Assembly: GCF_900108475.1 (NCBI RefSeq)
Contig: NZ_FNWO01000015.1
Span: forward strand, 20,222 to 84,221
Reading direction: 5' to 3'
Source of the DNA: Magnetospirillum fulvum
GTDB lineage: Bacteria; Pseudomonadota; Alphaproteobacteria; Rhodospirillales; Magnetospirillaceae
Length of the DNA: 64,000 nucleotides
Positions 20,530 through 30,203 of the stretch are shown here, in pieces. Both the position numbers and the translations under genes were made by a program. The notes below the pieces were generated by a model, which was not told the DNA's origin, did not search any database, and saw only the letters and a list, made by a program, of their open reading frames with translations. Every line of letters begins with the position of its first letter. Position 1 is the stretch's first letter.

Positions 20530-20541
20530 GAAAGAGCGCAC

Positions 20542-20866
20542 TCCTCTGCCTAAAGGCTTAACCGCGAAAGATGCCTGCCTCCTTGAATTGGGACTTCGCC
20601 AGAAGCCATACCTAACCTAAGCAGAAAATTGATCGACGCCGTCCTCTAACACTACGGAATGTAGGAGGGGGGGGCACTTCGGGAAGCGCCCCCGGATCTC
20701 TGGCGTCAACTTTATCCAAAGATGTGCCCCTAACGATCATCACCTCGCCAAGCTTGGCCATCCGCGTTGATAGGCCGAGTGATGGGGCCCCCTCAACCAT
20801 GAATTCGTCCGTTAATCCGAAAGCGTGTCCGAGGCGCAAATCGGACGAGCCTTCGGATTGCGTGTT
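20542..20866. other. Gene-free stretch between the islet and glyA
   Basis: No convincing gene is present in 325 bases. The one clear structure is a GC-rich imperfect inverted repeat at about 20668-20693 (GGGGGC..CTTC/GAAG..GCCCCC), about 175 bases after the glyA stop in the minus direction. It lacks a T run and is at best a factor-assisted terminator. GC content rises back to the chromosomal level across this stretch, so it may hold the inner end of the islet, but I see no attachment-site copy. Confidence 0.4.
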
Positions 20867-22114
20867 TCAGCGATAGACCGGAAACGCCCGGGTCAGGTCG
20901 GACACCCTTCCTTGAACGCGGGCAAGAACTGCTTCGTCGTCCGGCGCATCCAACAGGTCGGCAATCAGGTTTCCCACCTCCCGCGCCTCGGTTTCCCGGA
21001 ACCCCCGCGTGGTCAGCGCCGGCGTTCCCAACCGGATGCCGGAGGTCACGAACGGCTTTTCCGGATCTTGCGGAATGGCGTTTTTGTTGACGGTGAGGTG
21101 GGCCCGTCCCAGAACGGCCTCGGCCTGCTTGCCGGTGATCCGCTTGGCCCGCAGATCGACCAGCATCAGATGGCTTTCCGTACGACCGGAGACGATCCGC
21201 AGGCCCCGCGCGGTCAGGGTCTCGGCCAGCACCGCCGCATTGCGCAGGACATGGCGCTGATAATCGACGAAGTCGGGGCTCATCGCCTCCTTGAAGGCGA
21301 TCGCCTTGGCGGCAACCACATGCATCAGCGGCCCGCCTTGCAATCCCGGGAACACCGCCGAATTGATCGCCTTCTCATGCTCGATCCGGGTCAGGATCAC
21401 CCCACCCCGAGGGCCACGCAGGCTTTTGTGGGTGGTGGTGGTGACGAAATCGGCATGCGGCACCGGATTGGGATAGAGCCCGGCGGCGATCGGGCCGGCA
21501 TAATGGGCCATGTCGACCATGAAATAGGCGCCGACCTCGCGCGCCACCCGCGCGATCCGCTCGAAGTCGATCCGCAGCGCGAAGGCGGACGCGCCTGCGA
21601 TGATCAGTTTCGGCCGGGACTCCCGCGCCAACCGCTCCAGCGCGGCATAATCGATGTCTTCCTGCTCGTTCAGGCCATAGCTGACCACGTTGAACCATTT
21701 GCCACTCATGTTGAGCGCCATGCCATGGGTCAAATGCCCGCCGTCGGCCAAGCTCATTCCCATGATGGTGTCGCCAGGTTGGAGCGTCGAAAAAAACACC
21801 GCCTGGTTGGCCTGGGAACCGGAATTGGGCTGAACATTGGCGGCCTCGGCCCCGAACAACCGACGAACCCGATCGATCGCCAGCCGCTCGACAACATCAA
21901 CATGCTCACAACCGCCGTAATAACGTTTCCCCGGATATCCTTCGGCGTATTTATTGGTCAATTGCGACCCCTGAGCCGCCATGACGGCTGGAGAGGTATA
22001 GTTTTCCGAAGCGATCAGTTCGATGTGATCTTCCTGGCGGCGGTTCTCATTCTCGATCGCGGCGAACACTTCCGGATCGATCCGGGCAATCGTATCGTGG
22101 CTACGGTCAAACAT
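20867..22114 (-). CDS. glyA: Serine hydroxymethyltransferase
   Basis: A 415-residue PLP enzyme interconverting serine plus tetrahydrofolate with glycine plus methylene-tetrahydrofolate. The start [23 protein letters not shown], the [15 protein letters not shown] block, [14 protein letters not shown] and the Schiff-base lysine in [15 protein letters not shown] are all present, and the length is normal. The ATG at 22114 is set by homology; a GGAA lies 9-10 bases upstream and a CGTCCC/GGGACG hairpin sits at 22134-22148. It follows metE on the same strand. MetR regulates both metE and glyA in enterobacteria, so a joint regulon is plausible. Confidence 0.95.
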   Translation of the reverse strand: MFDRSHDTIARIDPEVFAAIENENRRQEDHIELIASENYTSPAVMAAQGSQLTNKYAEGYPGKRYYGGCEHVDVVERLAIDRVRRLFGAEAANVQPNSGSQANQAVFFSTLQPGDTIMGMSLADGGHLTHGMALNMSGKWFNVVSYGLNEQEDIDYAALERLARESRPKLIIAGASAFALRIDFERIARVAREVGAYFMVDMAHYAGPIAAGLYPNPVPHADFVTTTTHKSLRGPRGGVILTRIEHEKAINSAVFPGLQGGPLMHVVAAKAIAFKEAMSPDFVDYQRHVLRNAAVLAETLTARGLRIVSGRTESHLMLVDLRAKRITGKQAEAVLGRAHLTVNKNAIPQDPEKPFVTSGIRLGTPALTTRGFRETEAREVGNLIADLLDAPDDEAVLARVQGRVSDLTRAFPVYR

Positions 22115-22189
22115 GGCATCAATTCCAACAGATCGTCCCGACGGGACGGAAGAGTGAAGGGCTTCGGCGGGAGGACACAGCCGCCTTGC

Positions 22190-22231
22190 CCTAGGGCCCT
22201 GAAACATTCAGATGATTCAGTGTCCTAGGGT
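22190..22231 (-). promoter_or_regulatory. Imperfect palindrome upstream of glyA
   Basis: CCCTAGG and CCTAGGG arms enclose inner CTGAA/TTCAG arms over about 42 bases, 76-117 bases before the glyA start. The inner half-sites resemble MetR half-sites (TGAA and TTCA), but the spacing is 3 rather than 5 in the closest pair. It could be an operator or an mRNA hairpin. Confidence 0.35.
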
Positions 22232-22285
22232 CTGCGTGAGCAAAATAGTTCCGCTTTTTTAGGGCTCAAGCGCCGCTCGGGCTAA

Positions 22286-22321
22286 GGGCTCAGATTGAAT
22301 CTTCTGTTTCAATCTGAGCCC
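22286..22321 (-). terminator. Perfect 14-bp stem after metE
   Basis: GGGCTCAGATTGAA (22286-22299) pairs with TTCAATCTGAGCCC (22308-22321) across an 8-base loop, about 105 bases downstream of the metE stop. No T run follows in the minus direction. It probably ends or stabilises the metE transcript and separates it from glyA. Confidence 0.55.
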
Positions 22322-22427
22322 TCGCGCCGGCCTATCTTCTTCATCAAGACGAACGAGGAGAGACCGGAGCATTGCCATCCGCACCCTGGCCGGAATGAGC
22401 GATCCTCCCGGCCAGGGCGTAACGTCA

Positions 22428-24725
22428 TTAGACGACGGTGGCGCGCAGGGTCTTGGCGGCGCTGACCATGTTGGTCAGGGCCGGGATCACCTCGCTCCAT
22501 TGCCGGGTCTTGAGGCCGCAATCCGGATTGACCCACAGCCGCTCGGCCGGAATCCGCTCCGCCGCCTTCTTCATCAGGTCGACGATATGCTCCTCGCTCG
22601 GGATATTGGGCGAGTGGATGTCATAAACGCCGGGGCCGATCTGGTTGGGGTATTTGAAATCGTCGAAGGCGTCGAGCAGTTCCATGTCCGAACGCGAGGT
22701 CTCGATGGTGATGACGTCGGCGTCCATCGCCGCAATCGAGGCGATGATGTCATTGAACTCCGAATAGCACATATGGGTGTGGATCTGGGTCTCGTCATCC
22801 ACCCCGTTGGCGGTGATCCGGAAGCATTCCACCGCCCAATCCAGATAGTCCTGCCACTGGGACCGGCGCAACGGCAGCCCTTCGCGCAACGCCGCCTCGT
22901 CGATCTGGATCACGCGGATGCCAGCCTTTTCGAGATCGAGCACCTCTTCCCGCATTGCCAGGGCCAATTGACGGCACGACACCGAACGCGGCTGATCGTC
23001 GCGGACGAAGGACCAATTCAGGATCGTCACCGGACCGGTGAGCATCCCTTTCATCGGCCGGTCGGTCAGCGAGGCGGCGTAGCTGATCCACTCCACCGTC
23101 ATCGCCTTGGGCCGGCTGATGTCACCGAACAGGATCGGCGGCTTAACGCAACGCGAGCCATAGGACTGCACCCAGCCGAACTGGCTGAAGACATAGCCGT
23201 CAAGCTGTTCACCGAAATATTCGACCATGTCGTTGCGCTCCGGTTCGCCATGAACCAGCACATCGAGCCCCAACACCTCCTGCTCGCGCACGCACCGCTC
23301 GATCTCGCCGTGCATCGCGGCCCGGTAGGTCGCCGCGTCGATCTTGCCAGCCTTGAACTGGCTGCGCGTCTGGCGGATTTCCGCCGTCTGCGGAAAAGAA
23401 CCGATGGTCGTGGTGGGAAAACGAGGTAAATGCAGCCGAAGATCCTGTTTGGCTGCGCGTTGAGGGAAGGGACTCTGCCGCCGGCCGAGAGCGGGATCGA
23501 TCCGGGCGACAGCCGCCTTCACCTCCGGGTTGTTCACCCGCGACGAAACGCGGCGGGACGCGAGAGCGGCACGGTTGGCGGCGAGATCGGCTGCCACCGC
23601 GCCGCGCCCCTGACGCAACGCAGCGGCGATCACCCGCACTTCGTCGAGCTTCTGCACCGCGAAGGCCAGCCACGAGCGCACCTCGGGATCGAGCGCCGTT
23701 TCATTGGCCAGATCAACCGGCACATGCAACAGCGAGCAAGAGGGGGCGAGCCACAAGCGGTCGCCGAGCGCCCGCGCCACCGGCTCTAGCCAGTCCAGCA
23801 CCGCCTCAAGATCGGTCTTCCAGATGTTGCGGCCGTTGACGACGCCGAGCGACACCACCCGGTCGGTCGGGCACGCGGCAATCAGCGCCGTCACCTCGTC
23901 GCGGGCGTTGACGGCGTCGAGATGAATCCCTTGCACCGGCAGGGAGCAGGCCAGGGGCAGATTCTCCTTCAACGCGCCGAAATAGGTGGCGAGCAGCAGC
24001 TTGAGCTTGCCGGAATTCAACGCCGCATAGGCGCGCTCAAAAGCCTCGCGCCAACCGGGGACAAGCTCCGTCACCAAAATCGGTTCGTCGATCTGGACCC
24101 ACTCCACCCCTTCGGCGGCCAGTACCGCCAGCAACTCGGCATAGACCAGCAGCAGGCGCGGCAGCAGCGCCAGTTTATCTGACCCGTCCTTGGCCTTGCC
24201 GAGAGCAAGATAGGTCACCGGGCCGATGATCACCGGCTTGGCCTTCACCCCCTGCGCCTTGGCTTCGGCAAGTTGAGCCAGCAGACGGGACGGGTCGAGC
24301 TGGAATTCCGTCTTCGCCTCGAATTCGGGCACGATGTAATGGTAGTTGGTGTCGAACCACTTGGTCATTTCGCCAGCGGCAACGCCACCGCAGCACCCCT
24401 CGGCATGATCCCCAGCCCCCGGTGCCGAGCGCCCTCGCGCCACCCGGAAATAATTGTCCAAGGTGTCGCCCGTGAAACCACGCACCCGCTCGGGCAGGTT
24501 GCCAAGAGTGAAGCTCATGTCGAGCATCTGGTCGTAGAACGAAAAATCCCCGACCGGAGCCAGATCAACCCCGGCCTGGACACGCCAGTGGGCTGCGCGC
24601 AACGCAGCACCGGTCGCGATCAGGTCGTCTCGAGAGGAGAGCCCCTTCCAATAGGCCTCCTGCGCGAGCTTCAGTTCGCGCTTGGCGCCGATACGGGGAA
24701 AACCGAGAGAGTGAGTGGTTGCCAT
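22428..24725 (-). CDS. metE: Cobalamin-independent methionine synthase
   Basis: A 765-residue double-barrel enzyme moving the methyl group of methyltetrahydropteroyl-triglutamate to homocysteine. The N-terminal [20 protein letters not shown], the central [22 protein letters not shown] and the zinc ligands of the C-terminal barrel (H and C in [14 protein letters not shown] in [11 protein letters not shown]) are present. The ATG at 24725 follows AGGCGAG. It is divergent from metR with a MetR box in the gap. Because this enzyme needs no B12 and the same window carries cobF and a cobalamin riboswitch, it is presumably the backup for a B12-dependent MetH. Confidence 0.96.
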   Translation of the reverse strand: MATTHSLGFPRIGAKRELKLAQEAYWKGLSSRDDLIATGAALRAAHWRVQAGVDLAPVGDFSFYDQMLDMSFTLGNLPERVRGFTGDTLDNYFRVARGRSAPGAGDHAEGCCGGVAAGEMTKWFDTNYHYIVPEFEAKTEFQLDPSRLLAQLAEAKAQGVKAKPVIIGPVTYLALGKAKDGSDKLALLPRLLLVYAELLAVLAAEGVEWVQIDEPILVTELVPGWREAFERAYAALNSGKLKLLLATYFGALKENLPLACSLPVQGIHLDAVNARDEVTALIAACPTDRVVSLGVVNGRNIWKTDLEAVLDWLEPVARALGDRLWLAPSCSLLHVPVDLANETALDPEVRSWLAFAVQKLDEVRVIAAALRQGRGAVAADLAANRAALASRRVSSRVNNPEVKAAVARIDPALGRRQSPFPQRAAKQDLRLHLPRFPTTTIGSFPQTAEIRQTRSQFKAGKIDAATYRAAMHGEIERCVREQEVLGLDVLVHGEPERNDMVEYFGEQLDGYVFSQFGWVQSYGSRCVKPPILFGDISRPKAMTVEWISYAASLTDRPMKGMLTGPVTILNWSFVRDDQPRSVSCRQLALAMREEVLDLEKAGIRVIQIDEAALREGLPLRRSQWQDYLDWAVECFRITANGVDDETQIHTHMCYSEFNDIIASIAAMDADVITIETSRSDMELLDAFDDFKYPNQIGPGVYDIHSPNIPSEEHIVDLMKKAAERIPAERLWVNPDCGLKTRQWSEVIPALTNMVSAAKTLRATVV

Positions 24726-24807
24726 GGGTCTCGCCTTGAAAAGAGGAACGAGGCGGATCGTAGAATTTCCGTTTCATGAAAAAAAATGATATTAAATCAT
24801 CAAAGCA

Positions 24808-24820
24808 TGAATAATTTTCA
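24808..24820 (+). promoter_or_regulatory. MetR box in the metE/metR divergent promoter region
   Basis: TGAATAATTTTCA matches the MetR consensus TGAA-N5-TTCA exactly. It lies 19 bases before the metR ATG and 83 bases before the metE ATG. A second dyad, ATGAT-N5-ATCAT at about 24786-24800, may be a weaker site. The gap is AT-rich, unlike the rest of the region. Confidence 0.7.
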
Positions 24821-24838
24821 GCCACGCTCTGGACCGAC

Positions 24839-25750
24839 ATGGCGACCCTGGAACGAATTCACCTGACGATCATTCAAGAGGTTGACCGTCACGGCTCTCT
24901 GACGGCGGCAGCCAAACGGTTGAATCTGACCCAATCGGCCCTCAGTCATACCGTCCGCAAGCTTGAGGATCAGCTCGGCGTGGCGATTTGGCGACGGGAA
25001 GGCCGCAACCTGCATCCGACCCAGGCCGGAGAGTGGTTGCTGGCGGTTGCGAATCGCCTGCTGCCGCAGCTCGACCACGCCGAAGAGCGCCTGCGTCAGT
25101 TCGCCCAGGGCGAACGCGGCAAGCTGCGCATCGGGATGGAATGCCATCCCTGTTATCAGTGGCTGATGAAGATCGTCGCTCCCTACCTCGATTCCTGGCC
25201 CAAGGTCGAAGTGGACGTGCGGCAAAAATTCCAGTTCGGCGGACTCGGCGCGTTATTCGGCTATGAAATCGATATGCTGGTGACACCGGACCCGCTTTAC
25301 CGGAATGGACTGTGCTTCGAACCGGTATTCGATTACGAGCAGGTGTTGGTGGTCGGCCCCGGACACCGACTGCGCGACGCTGAGTTCGTAGAGCCGGAAC
25401 AGATCGCCGAGGAAACCCTGATCACCTATCCGGTGGAGATCGACCGGCTCGATATCTATACCCAGTTCCTGATGCCGGCCGGAATCCACCCCAAAAACCA
25501 TAAACCAATCGAAACAACCGACATCATGCTCTTGATGGTGGCCCACGGCCGTGGCGTTGCCGCCCTGCCGCGCTGGATGGTCGAGGAGTATGGCCCCAAA
25601 TTCGGGCTGTCTCCGGTACGCCTGGGCCGACACGGCGTCGCCAAGCAGATCTTCCTAGGGTTCCGCAATGCGGATACCGACCTCGATTACCTGCGCGCTT
25701 TCATCGATCTGGCGCGGGCCCACCGCGACACGAGGCCCGGCCCAGCGTGA
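24839..25750 (+). CDS. metR: LysR-family regulator MetR
   Basis: A 303-residue LysR protein with an N-terminal winged helix ([62 protein letters not shown]) and an effector domain starting [19 protein letters not shown], the MetR-type homocysteine-binding region. It is divergent from metE with a perfect MetR box between them, the standard arrangement. It should activate metE (and probably glyA) when homocysteine accumulates. The stop overlaps the queH GTG start. Confidence 0.92.
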   Translation: MATLERIHLTIIQEVDRHGSLTAAAKRLNLTQSALSHTVRKLEDQLGVAIWRREGRNLHPTQAGEWLLAVANRLLPQLDHAEERLRQFAQGERGKLRIGMECHPCYQWLMKIVAPYLDSWPKVEVDVRQKFQFGGLGALFGYEIDMLVTPDPLYRNGLCFEPVFDYEQVLVVGPGHRLRDAEFVEPEQIAEETLITYPVEIDRLDIYTQFLMPAGIHPKNHKPIETTDIMLLMVAHGRGVAALPRWMVEEYGPKFGLSPVRLGRHGVAKQIFLGFRNADTDLDYLRAFIDLARAHRDTRPGPA

Positions 25751-26376
25751 ACACCTCATCGTCCCAACCTCGCGCCCCGCTGCCCTGGCCCAATGGCCAG
25801 AGCCGGGTGCTGTTGCATTCCTGCTGCGCGCCGTGCTGCGGCGAAATCATCGAGGCGATCCTGGCCTCGGGCATCACCCTCACTATTTTCTTCTACAATC
25901 CGAACATCCAACCACACGAGGAATATGACCGGCGCAAGGCCGAGGTGATCCGGCAGGCGCGGCAAAGAGGGGCCGCCTTTGTTGATGCGGATTACGATCC
26001 TGACACATGGCTGACGCGCACCGGCGGATTGGAGCAGGAGCCTGAGCGGGGGCGGCGCTGCACCGCTTGTTTCGATCTACGCCTGGAGCGGACCGCCCTG
26101 TATGCCCATGACCATGGCTTCGCGGTTTTCACCAGTTCGCTCGGCATCTCGCGCTGGAAGAATATGGCGCAGGTCAATGCCAGCGGCCATCGCGCCGCCG
26201 CCTCTCACGCCGGACTGACCTACTGGGATTACAATTGGCGAAAAGACGGGGGAGCCTCACGAATGGTCGAGATCGCCCGGCGCGAGGGATTCTACCAGCA
26301 ACGCTATTGCGGCTGTCCGCCATCGCGACGCCGAGCCCCCGCCGGTCCGGACCAGCCCCAGGTCGGTCAGGACTGA
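25747..26376 (+). CDS. queH: Epoxyqueuosine reductase QueH
   Basis: A 209-residue DUF208 protein reducing epoxyqueuosine to queuosine in tRNA, the non-homologous replacement for QueG. Conserved cysteines lie in [14 protein letters not shown] and [10 protein letters not shown], with the late pair in [23 protein letters not shown] and [11 protein letters not shown] are typical. It begins with GTG overlapping the metR stop (GTGA), so it is coupled to metR although the functions appear unrelated. Its last 10 bases overlap the end of the convergent thioesterase gene. Confidence 0.9.
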   Translation: MNTSSSQPRAPLPWPNGQSRVLLHSCCAPCCGEIIEAILASGITLTIFFYNPNIQPHEEYDRRKAEVIRQARQRGAAFVDADYDPDTWLTRTGGLEQEPERGRRCTACFDLRLERTALYAHDHGFAVFTSSLGISRWKNMAQVNASGHRAAASHAGLTYWDYNWRKDGGASRMVEIARREGFYQQRYCGCPPSRRRAPAGPDQPQVGQD

Positions 26377-27146
26377 CGTTTGCCCCCCTCCCCCCGCGCC
26401 GGGCACGGACGACCACTGTCATCATCAATGGCGACCATGGTGTAACTGCCGCGCGCGGCGGGCCAGCGTTCCCCGGTCTGAAGGTTTTCTCCGGTGGCGA
26501 CGACATCGACCACCATTGATGACGTTCCCACATCTCCGACGCTGGCGGTCACTTCCATGATCTCGCCGACATGGACCGGGGCAATGAAATCCATCCCCCG
26601 GGACGCCGCCATCACGACCGTCTTGCCGCAGAACCGGGTCGCGGCGACAAACGCCGCCTTGCCCATCACCGCCTGGGCATAGCCGCCGAACAGCACATGA
26701 CGATGGCTGCATTGATCCGGAAACACCAGTTCGACCATCCGCAGTGGCGGAGGAGGCGAGTCGGTCCCGTCGGCAGGCTCCTGCGCCGGCAACGGCGGAA
26801 CCAAGGCCGCCGGATCGGCGGTAACGAGGTGGAACCGTCCACGGCTGCACAGACGGCGCTGGCCGGTCCGCAAGGTTTCCGCCTCCAGATCGGTTTCAAC
26901 CGTCAGCGAACGGCGCCCGGTTCGAACCACCCGGCCGGTCACTTCGACAATCTCTCCCAAATGAGCCGGCGCAGCGAAATCAATCTGATCACAAGAGGCG
27001 GTGACGAAGTCGGTCAGGGCATAGCGCGCCGCCACGATATAAGCCAGCTTATCCATATAGGCCAGCGCCGCGCCGCCGAACAAAGTCCCGTGATGGTTGG
27101 TCTCACCAGGAAAGACGAGATCGATCAGGGAGGTTTCCTTAGGCAT
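26367..27146 (-). CDS. Tandem hotdog acyl-CoA thioesterase
   Basis: A 259-residue protein made of two YciA-like hotdog domains. Domain 1 has the complete signature [17 protein letters not shown], with Asn17 and the general-base Asp32. Domain 2 starts near [11 protein letters not shown] and has [17 protein letters not shown], where both positions are replaced (N to S, D to G). A double-hotdog unit with one working and one degenerate half is known in ACOT7-type enzymes, so activity is plausible. It is paralogous to the single-domain gene at 31100. The start at 27146 is set by homology. Substrate unknown. Confidence 0.85.
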   Translation of the reverse strand: MPKETSLIDLVFPGETNHHGTLFGGAALAYMDKLAYIVAARYALTDFVTASCDQIDFAAPAHLGEIVEVTGRVVRTGRRSLTVETDLEAETLRTGQRRLCSRGRFHLVTADPAALVPPLPAQEPADGTDSPPPPLRMVELVFPDQCSHRHVLFGGYAQAVMGKAAFVAATRFCGKTVVMAASRGMDFIAPVHVGEIMEVTASVGDVGTSSMVVDVVATGENLQTGERWPAARGSYTMVAIDDDSGRPCPARGEGGKRQS

Positions 27147-27255
27147 GACAGGCGATGCTCCGTTCTGAAGGAGAGAAACGCGGCCCACGCACTGGGCTCC
27201 CGGCAAAGCCGCCGGAAACCTCGCGGATAATCAAAACCGGACAGGCTCCCCCGAT

Positions 27256-28503
27256 TTACCCCAGGGTCTGCTTCATCTGCTTCTCGTCCAGTTCCTTTTC
27301 CCACTTCGACACCACCACGGTGGCGACACCGTTGCCGATGAAGTTGGTCAGCGCGCGGGCTTCGGACATGAAGCGGTCGATGCCGAGGATCAGGGCCAGA
27401 CCGGCCACCGGGACGGCGGGAACCACCGCCAGGGTGGCGGCCAGGGTGATGAAGCCGGCGCCGGTGACGCCCGAGGCCCCCTTCGAGGTCAGGATCGCGA
27501 CGCCCAGCAGGGTTGCCTCCTGACCCAGGGTCAGGTTGATGTCGAGCGCCTGGGCGACGAACAGGGCGGCCATCGTCAGGTAGATGTTGGTGCCGTCGAG
27601 ATTGAACGAATAGCCCGACGGAACCACCAGACCGACCACCGACTTCGAGCAGCCCAATTTCTCCAGCTTGGCCATCAACGGCACCAGCGCGGATTCAGAC
27701 GACGACGTGCCGAGAACGGTCAGCAACTCTTCCTTGATGTAGACGATGAACTTGAAAATGCTGAACCCGGTCGTCTTCGCGATCACGCCCAGCACGATCA
27801 CGACGAACAGGATACAGGTCAGGTAGAAGCTGCCCATCAGCGCCGCCAGCGGCTTCAGGGCCGCGACGCCGTACTTGCCGATGGTGAAGGCCATCGCGCC
27901 GCCCGCGCCGATCGGAGCCAGCTTCATGATGCTGTTCATCATCGCGAAGAAGATGTGCGAGCATTCCCCGATGAAGCGGTGAACGCCAGCGCCCTTCTCG
28001 CCCATCCGGCTCATCGCATAGCCGAACAGGATCGCCACCAGCAGAACCTGAAGCAGGTCGCCCCCGCCGGTAAAGGCGTCGGTGAAGGTTTTCGGAATGA
28101 TGTGCAGGATGAAATCGACTGTGCTCTGCTCTTCGGCCAGCTTGGCGTATTTCGCCACCGCCTTGGCGTCGAGCTGACTGGGGTCGGCGTGGAAGCCGTC
28201 GCCGGGACGGATCAGGTTCATCACCACCAGACCGATGATCAGGGCCAGGGTGGAAACCACTTCGAAGTACAGCAGCGCCTTGCCGCCGACTCGGCCGACC
28301 TTCTTCATGTCGCCCGCTCCGGCGATGCCGAGAACGACCGTACAGAAGATCACCGGGCTGATCAGCATCTTAATAAGCGCGATGAAGCCGTCGCCCAGCG
28401 GCTTTAAACTGACACCTATTGCCGGTTCAAAATAGCCAAGGGTGCCGCCACAGACAATAGCAACGAGAACCCAAAAATAAAGATAACTCATCATCCGTTT
28501 CAT
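27256..28503 (-). CDS. dctA: C4-dicarboxylate:cation symporter DctA
   Basis: A 415-residue inner-membrane carrier of the DAACS family with eight helices and two re-entrant loops, importing succinate, fumarate or malate. Conserved motifs are the serine-rich [36 protein letters not shown] and [14 protein letters not shown]. The ATG at 28503 follows AGGGA by 7 bases; an upstream in-frame ATG at 28521 lacks a good site. It follows the FolB-like gene by 58 bases on the same strand and may belong to that operon. Other carriers of the family move glutamate or aspartate, but the motif set fits DctA best. Confidence 0.92.
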   Translation of the reverse strand: MKRMMSYLYFWVLVAIVCGGTLGYFEPAIGVSLKPLGDGFIALIKMLISPVIFCTVVLGIAGAGDMKKVGRVGGKALLYFEVVSTLALIIGLVVMNLIRPGDGFHADPSQLDAKAVAKYAKLAEEQSTVDFILHIIPKTFTDAFTGGGDLLQVLLVAILFGYAMSRMGEKGAGVHRFIGECSHIFFAMMNSIMKLAPIGAGGAMAFTIGKYGVAALKPLAALMGSFYLTCILFVVIVLGVIAKTTGFSIFKFIVYIKEELLTVLGTSSSESALVPLMAKLEKLGCSKSVVGLVVPSGYSFNLDGTNIYLTMAALFVAQALDINLTLGQEATLLGVAILTSKGASGVTGAGFITLAATLAVVPAVPVAGLALILGIDRFMSEARALTNFIGNGVATVVVSKWEKELDEKQMKQTLG

Positions 28504-28561
28504 GAAAATTTCCCTGGCCAAAATTCAAAACCATCGGACGTCATCTTTGAATCGCGCCGAA

Positions 28562-28957
28562 TCAGGCTGCGCGTTCGACTTCAACCCCAGCGCTGGCGGC
28601 CCCAGCGATCGCATTGGGTTTTTCGACCCGAACCCTGACCCGCCGAACCCGGGGATTCTCCAGACTGGCCGCCGCTATTTTTTCGGCGAGGGTTTCCACC
28701 AGATGCAGATGCCCTGCCTCGACAATGGCGCGAATCCTATGTGCCATTTGTTCGTAGCAGACCACATTGGCCAGATCGTCGCGCAAGTCATCGACGGGGT
28801 CGCAAACGGCGAGATCAAGATTGATTCGCACCGGTTGCCGAAACTGCTTTTCTTCGGCCAAAACGCCAATGCTGGCCTCCAGCACCAGATCGTGAATGAA
28901 GACATGACGCAGACGTCGTTCCGCGACCGCCAGAGGAAACCAGTGAGAGAGAAACAT
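28562..28957 (-). CDS. folB: Dihydroneopterin aldolase-like protein (FolB)
   Basis: A 131-residue FolB/tunnelling-fold protein. It contains VFIHDLVLEASIGVLAEEK with the conserved Glu, VVCYEQMAHRIRAIVEAGHLHLVETLAEKIA with the Tyr, and RVRVEKPNAI with the Lys, so the dihydroneopterin aldolase active site looks intact. The ATG at 28957 has AAGG upstream; the much longer open frame beyond it runs through the intergenic region. It stands between a citrate-synthase-like gene and dctA, an unusual place for a folate gene. A role with its neighbours is possible but unproven. Confidence 0.75.
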   Translation of the reverse strand: MFLSHWFPLAVAERRLRHVFIHDLVLEASIGVLAEEKQFRQPVRINLDLAVCDPVDDLRDDLANVVCYEQMAHRIRAIVEAGHLHLVETLAEKIAAASLENPRVRRVRVRVEKPNAIAGAASAGVEVERAA

Positions 28958-29006
28958 GACACCCTTTCCAAATACGAAATAAAAAGCCCTAGCAAAACCG
29001 ATGACG

Positions 29007-30146
29007 CTAACCTGCTCGGTCAATAACCGAACCAGGGACGGCACGAAGCGCAGGACCGTGATAAGCAACGAGAGGACGGATAAAACCGTCTTCATCGATC
29101 TGTTCAATGATGTGGGCAATCCATCCGACGATTCGGCCCATCGCGATGAGCGATATGAACATCGGGACATCGAACCCCATCAGATAATATGTTGGACCGG
29201 TGGGAAATTCGAGACCTGGAAACGCCCCCTTTTCTTTTCGCATGGTCCGTTCAAGACCCTCGGAAATTTCGACCCATTTGCGGCCGTGACGCAGGGCGGC
29301 GACCTCCTGAAAGACCTGCGTCATGATGGGAACACAGGGCTCCTCGCCGCAGCCGATGTCCGCGCCGAACCCCGCCACCGGACGCCGCCGGGCAAGCGCG
29401 TCGCGCACCCACGCCTCGGCGCTGCGCGGATCGCCGATTTCCAGCAGCATCTGCATCACCGCCTGGGCGCCGCCATCTTGCCGCGCCCCCTTCGACGCGC
29501 CGATGGCCGCCCCCACCGCGCCATAAATGTCGGATTGGGTCGAGATGACCACCCGCGCGGCGAAGGTCGATGGCGAGAAACCGTTCTCGGCATGAAGGAT
29601 CAACGCCGTCTCGAAACCGTGAGCGATCGCAGGCGAGGGAATCACGCCAAAGCACATCCAGAAAAAGTTCTCGACGAAGCCCAGGTCCGGATCGGGCGGG
29701 ATGGAGTCAAGGCCGCGGTTGCGGCGGTACTCGTATGCCACCACCGTCGGCATCCTGGCCATCAGCGCCAGCGCCCTGGCCCGAAGGGCGAGAGGCTCAT
29801 TGATCTCCGCCTCGCCATCCTCGCCGCCGATAACACTGATCGCGGTCCGCAGAACATCGATCGGGGCGCAGCAATCCGGCAACCGGTCGAGCACGGACCG
29901 TGTTCCCCGGCTCAGTCCGCGCACGGCCCGTTCCCGTTCCATGAAGCGGCGGCCTTGTTCGGGATCGGGCAGATCGCCGTGCCAGATTAGATAGGCAACC
30001 TCCTCGAAACGGCATTTGGCAACCAGGTCCTCGACCGGGTAGCCCCGATAGGTTTGCGCCTTTACCTCCTGCCCCCGCGTGGAAATCGCAGTGGAGCCTC
30101 CTCCTCCCCACGCCGTTCTCCGGCCGCCGCCGTTTTGCGCAATCAT
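29007..30146 (-). CDS. Citrate/methylcitrate synthase homologue lacking the catalytic residues
   Basis: A 379-residue full-length citrate-synthase-fold protein. It aligns end to end with the PrpC encoded at 48295 (YRGYPVEDLVAKCRFEEVAYLIWHG; LILHAENGFSPSTFAARVV; GRIVGWIAHIIEQ). Every expected catalytic position differs. The AEHEF histidine is Asn188, HGGAN is DGGAQ (His to Asp224), GFGHPVY is GFGADIG (His to Ala262), and the NLDWFS aspartate is Glu313. The CoA-side arginine (R338) is kept. The frame is intact, so this looks like repurposing rather than decay. The start could also be 30188. It belongs to the operon beginning at 31498. Confidence 0.85.
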   Translation of the reverse strand: MIAQNGGGRRTAWGGGGSTAISTRGQEVKAQTYRGYPVEDLVAKCRFEEVAYLIWHGDLPDPEQGRRFMERERAVRGLSRGTRSVLDRLPDCCAPIDVLRTAISVIGGEDGEAEINEPLALRARALALMARMPTVVAYEYRRNRGLDSIPPDPDLGFVENFFWMCFGVIPSPAIAHGFETALILHAENGFSPSTFAARVVISTQSDIYGAVGAAIGASKGARQDGGAQAVMQMLLEIGDPRSAEAWVRDALARRRPVAGFGADIGCGEEPCVPIMTQVFQEVAALRHGRKWVEISEGLERTMRKEKGAFPGLEFPTGPTYYLMGFDVPMFISLIAMGRIVGWIAHIIEQIDEDGFIRPLVAYHGPALRAVPGSVIDRAG

Positions 30147-30203
30147 CGACCGGTTCGCCCTGCGTGACCGAAATGGTGAGGCGGGCATCGCCGCTTTGTC
30201 GCA

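Noticed and set aside
20612..20839. 75-codon minus-strand frame between glyA and the orphan gene
   Set aside because: No ribosome site, no recognisable domain, and it spans the GC-rich inverted repeat.
22115..22285. Glycine, folate or SAM-type riboswitch upstream of glyA
   Set aside because: None of the conserved cores of these classes could be found on the minus strand; only simple palindromes are present.
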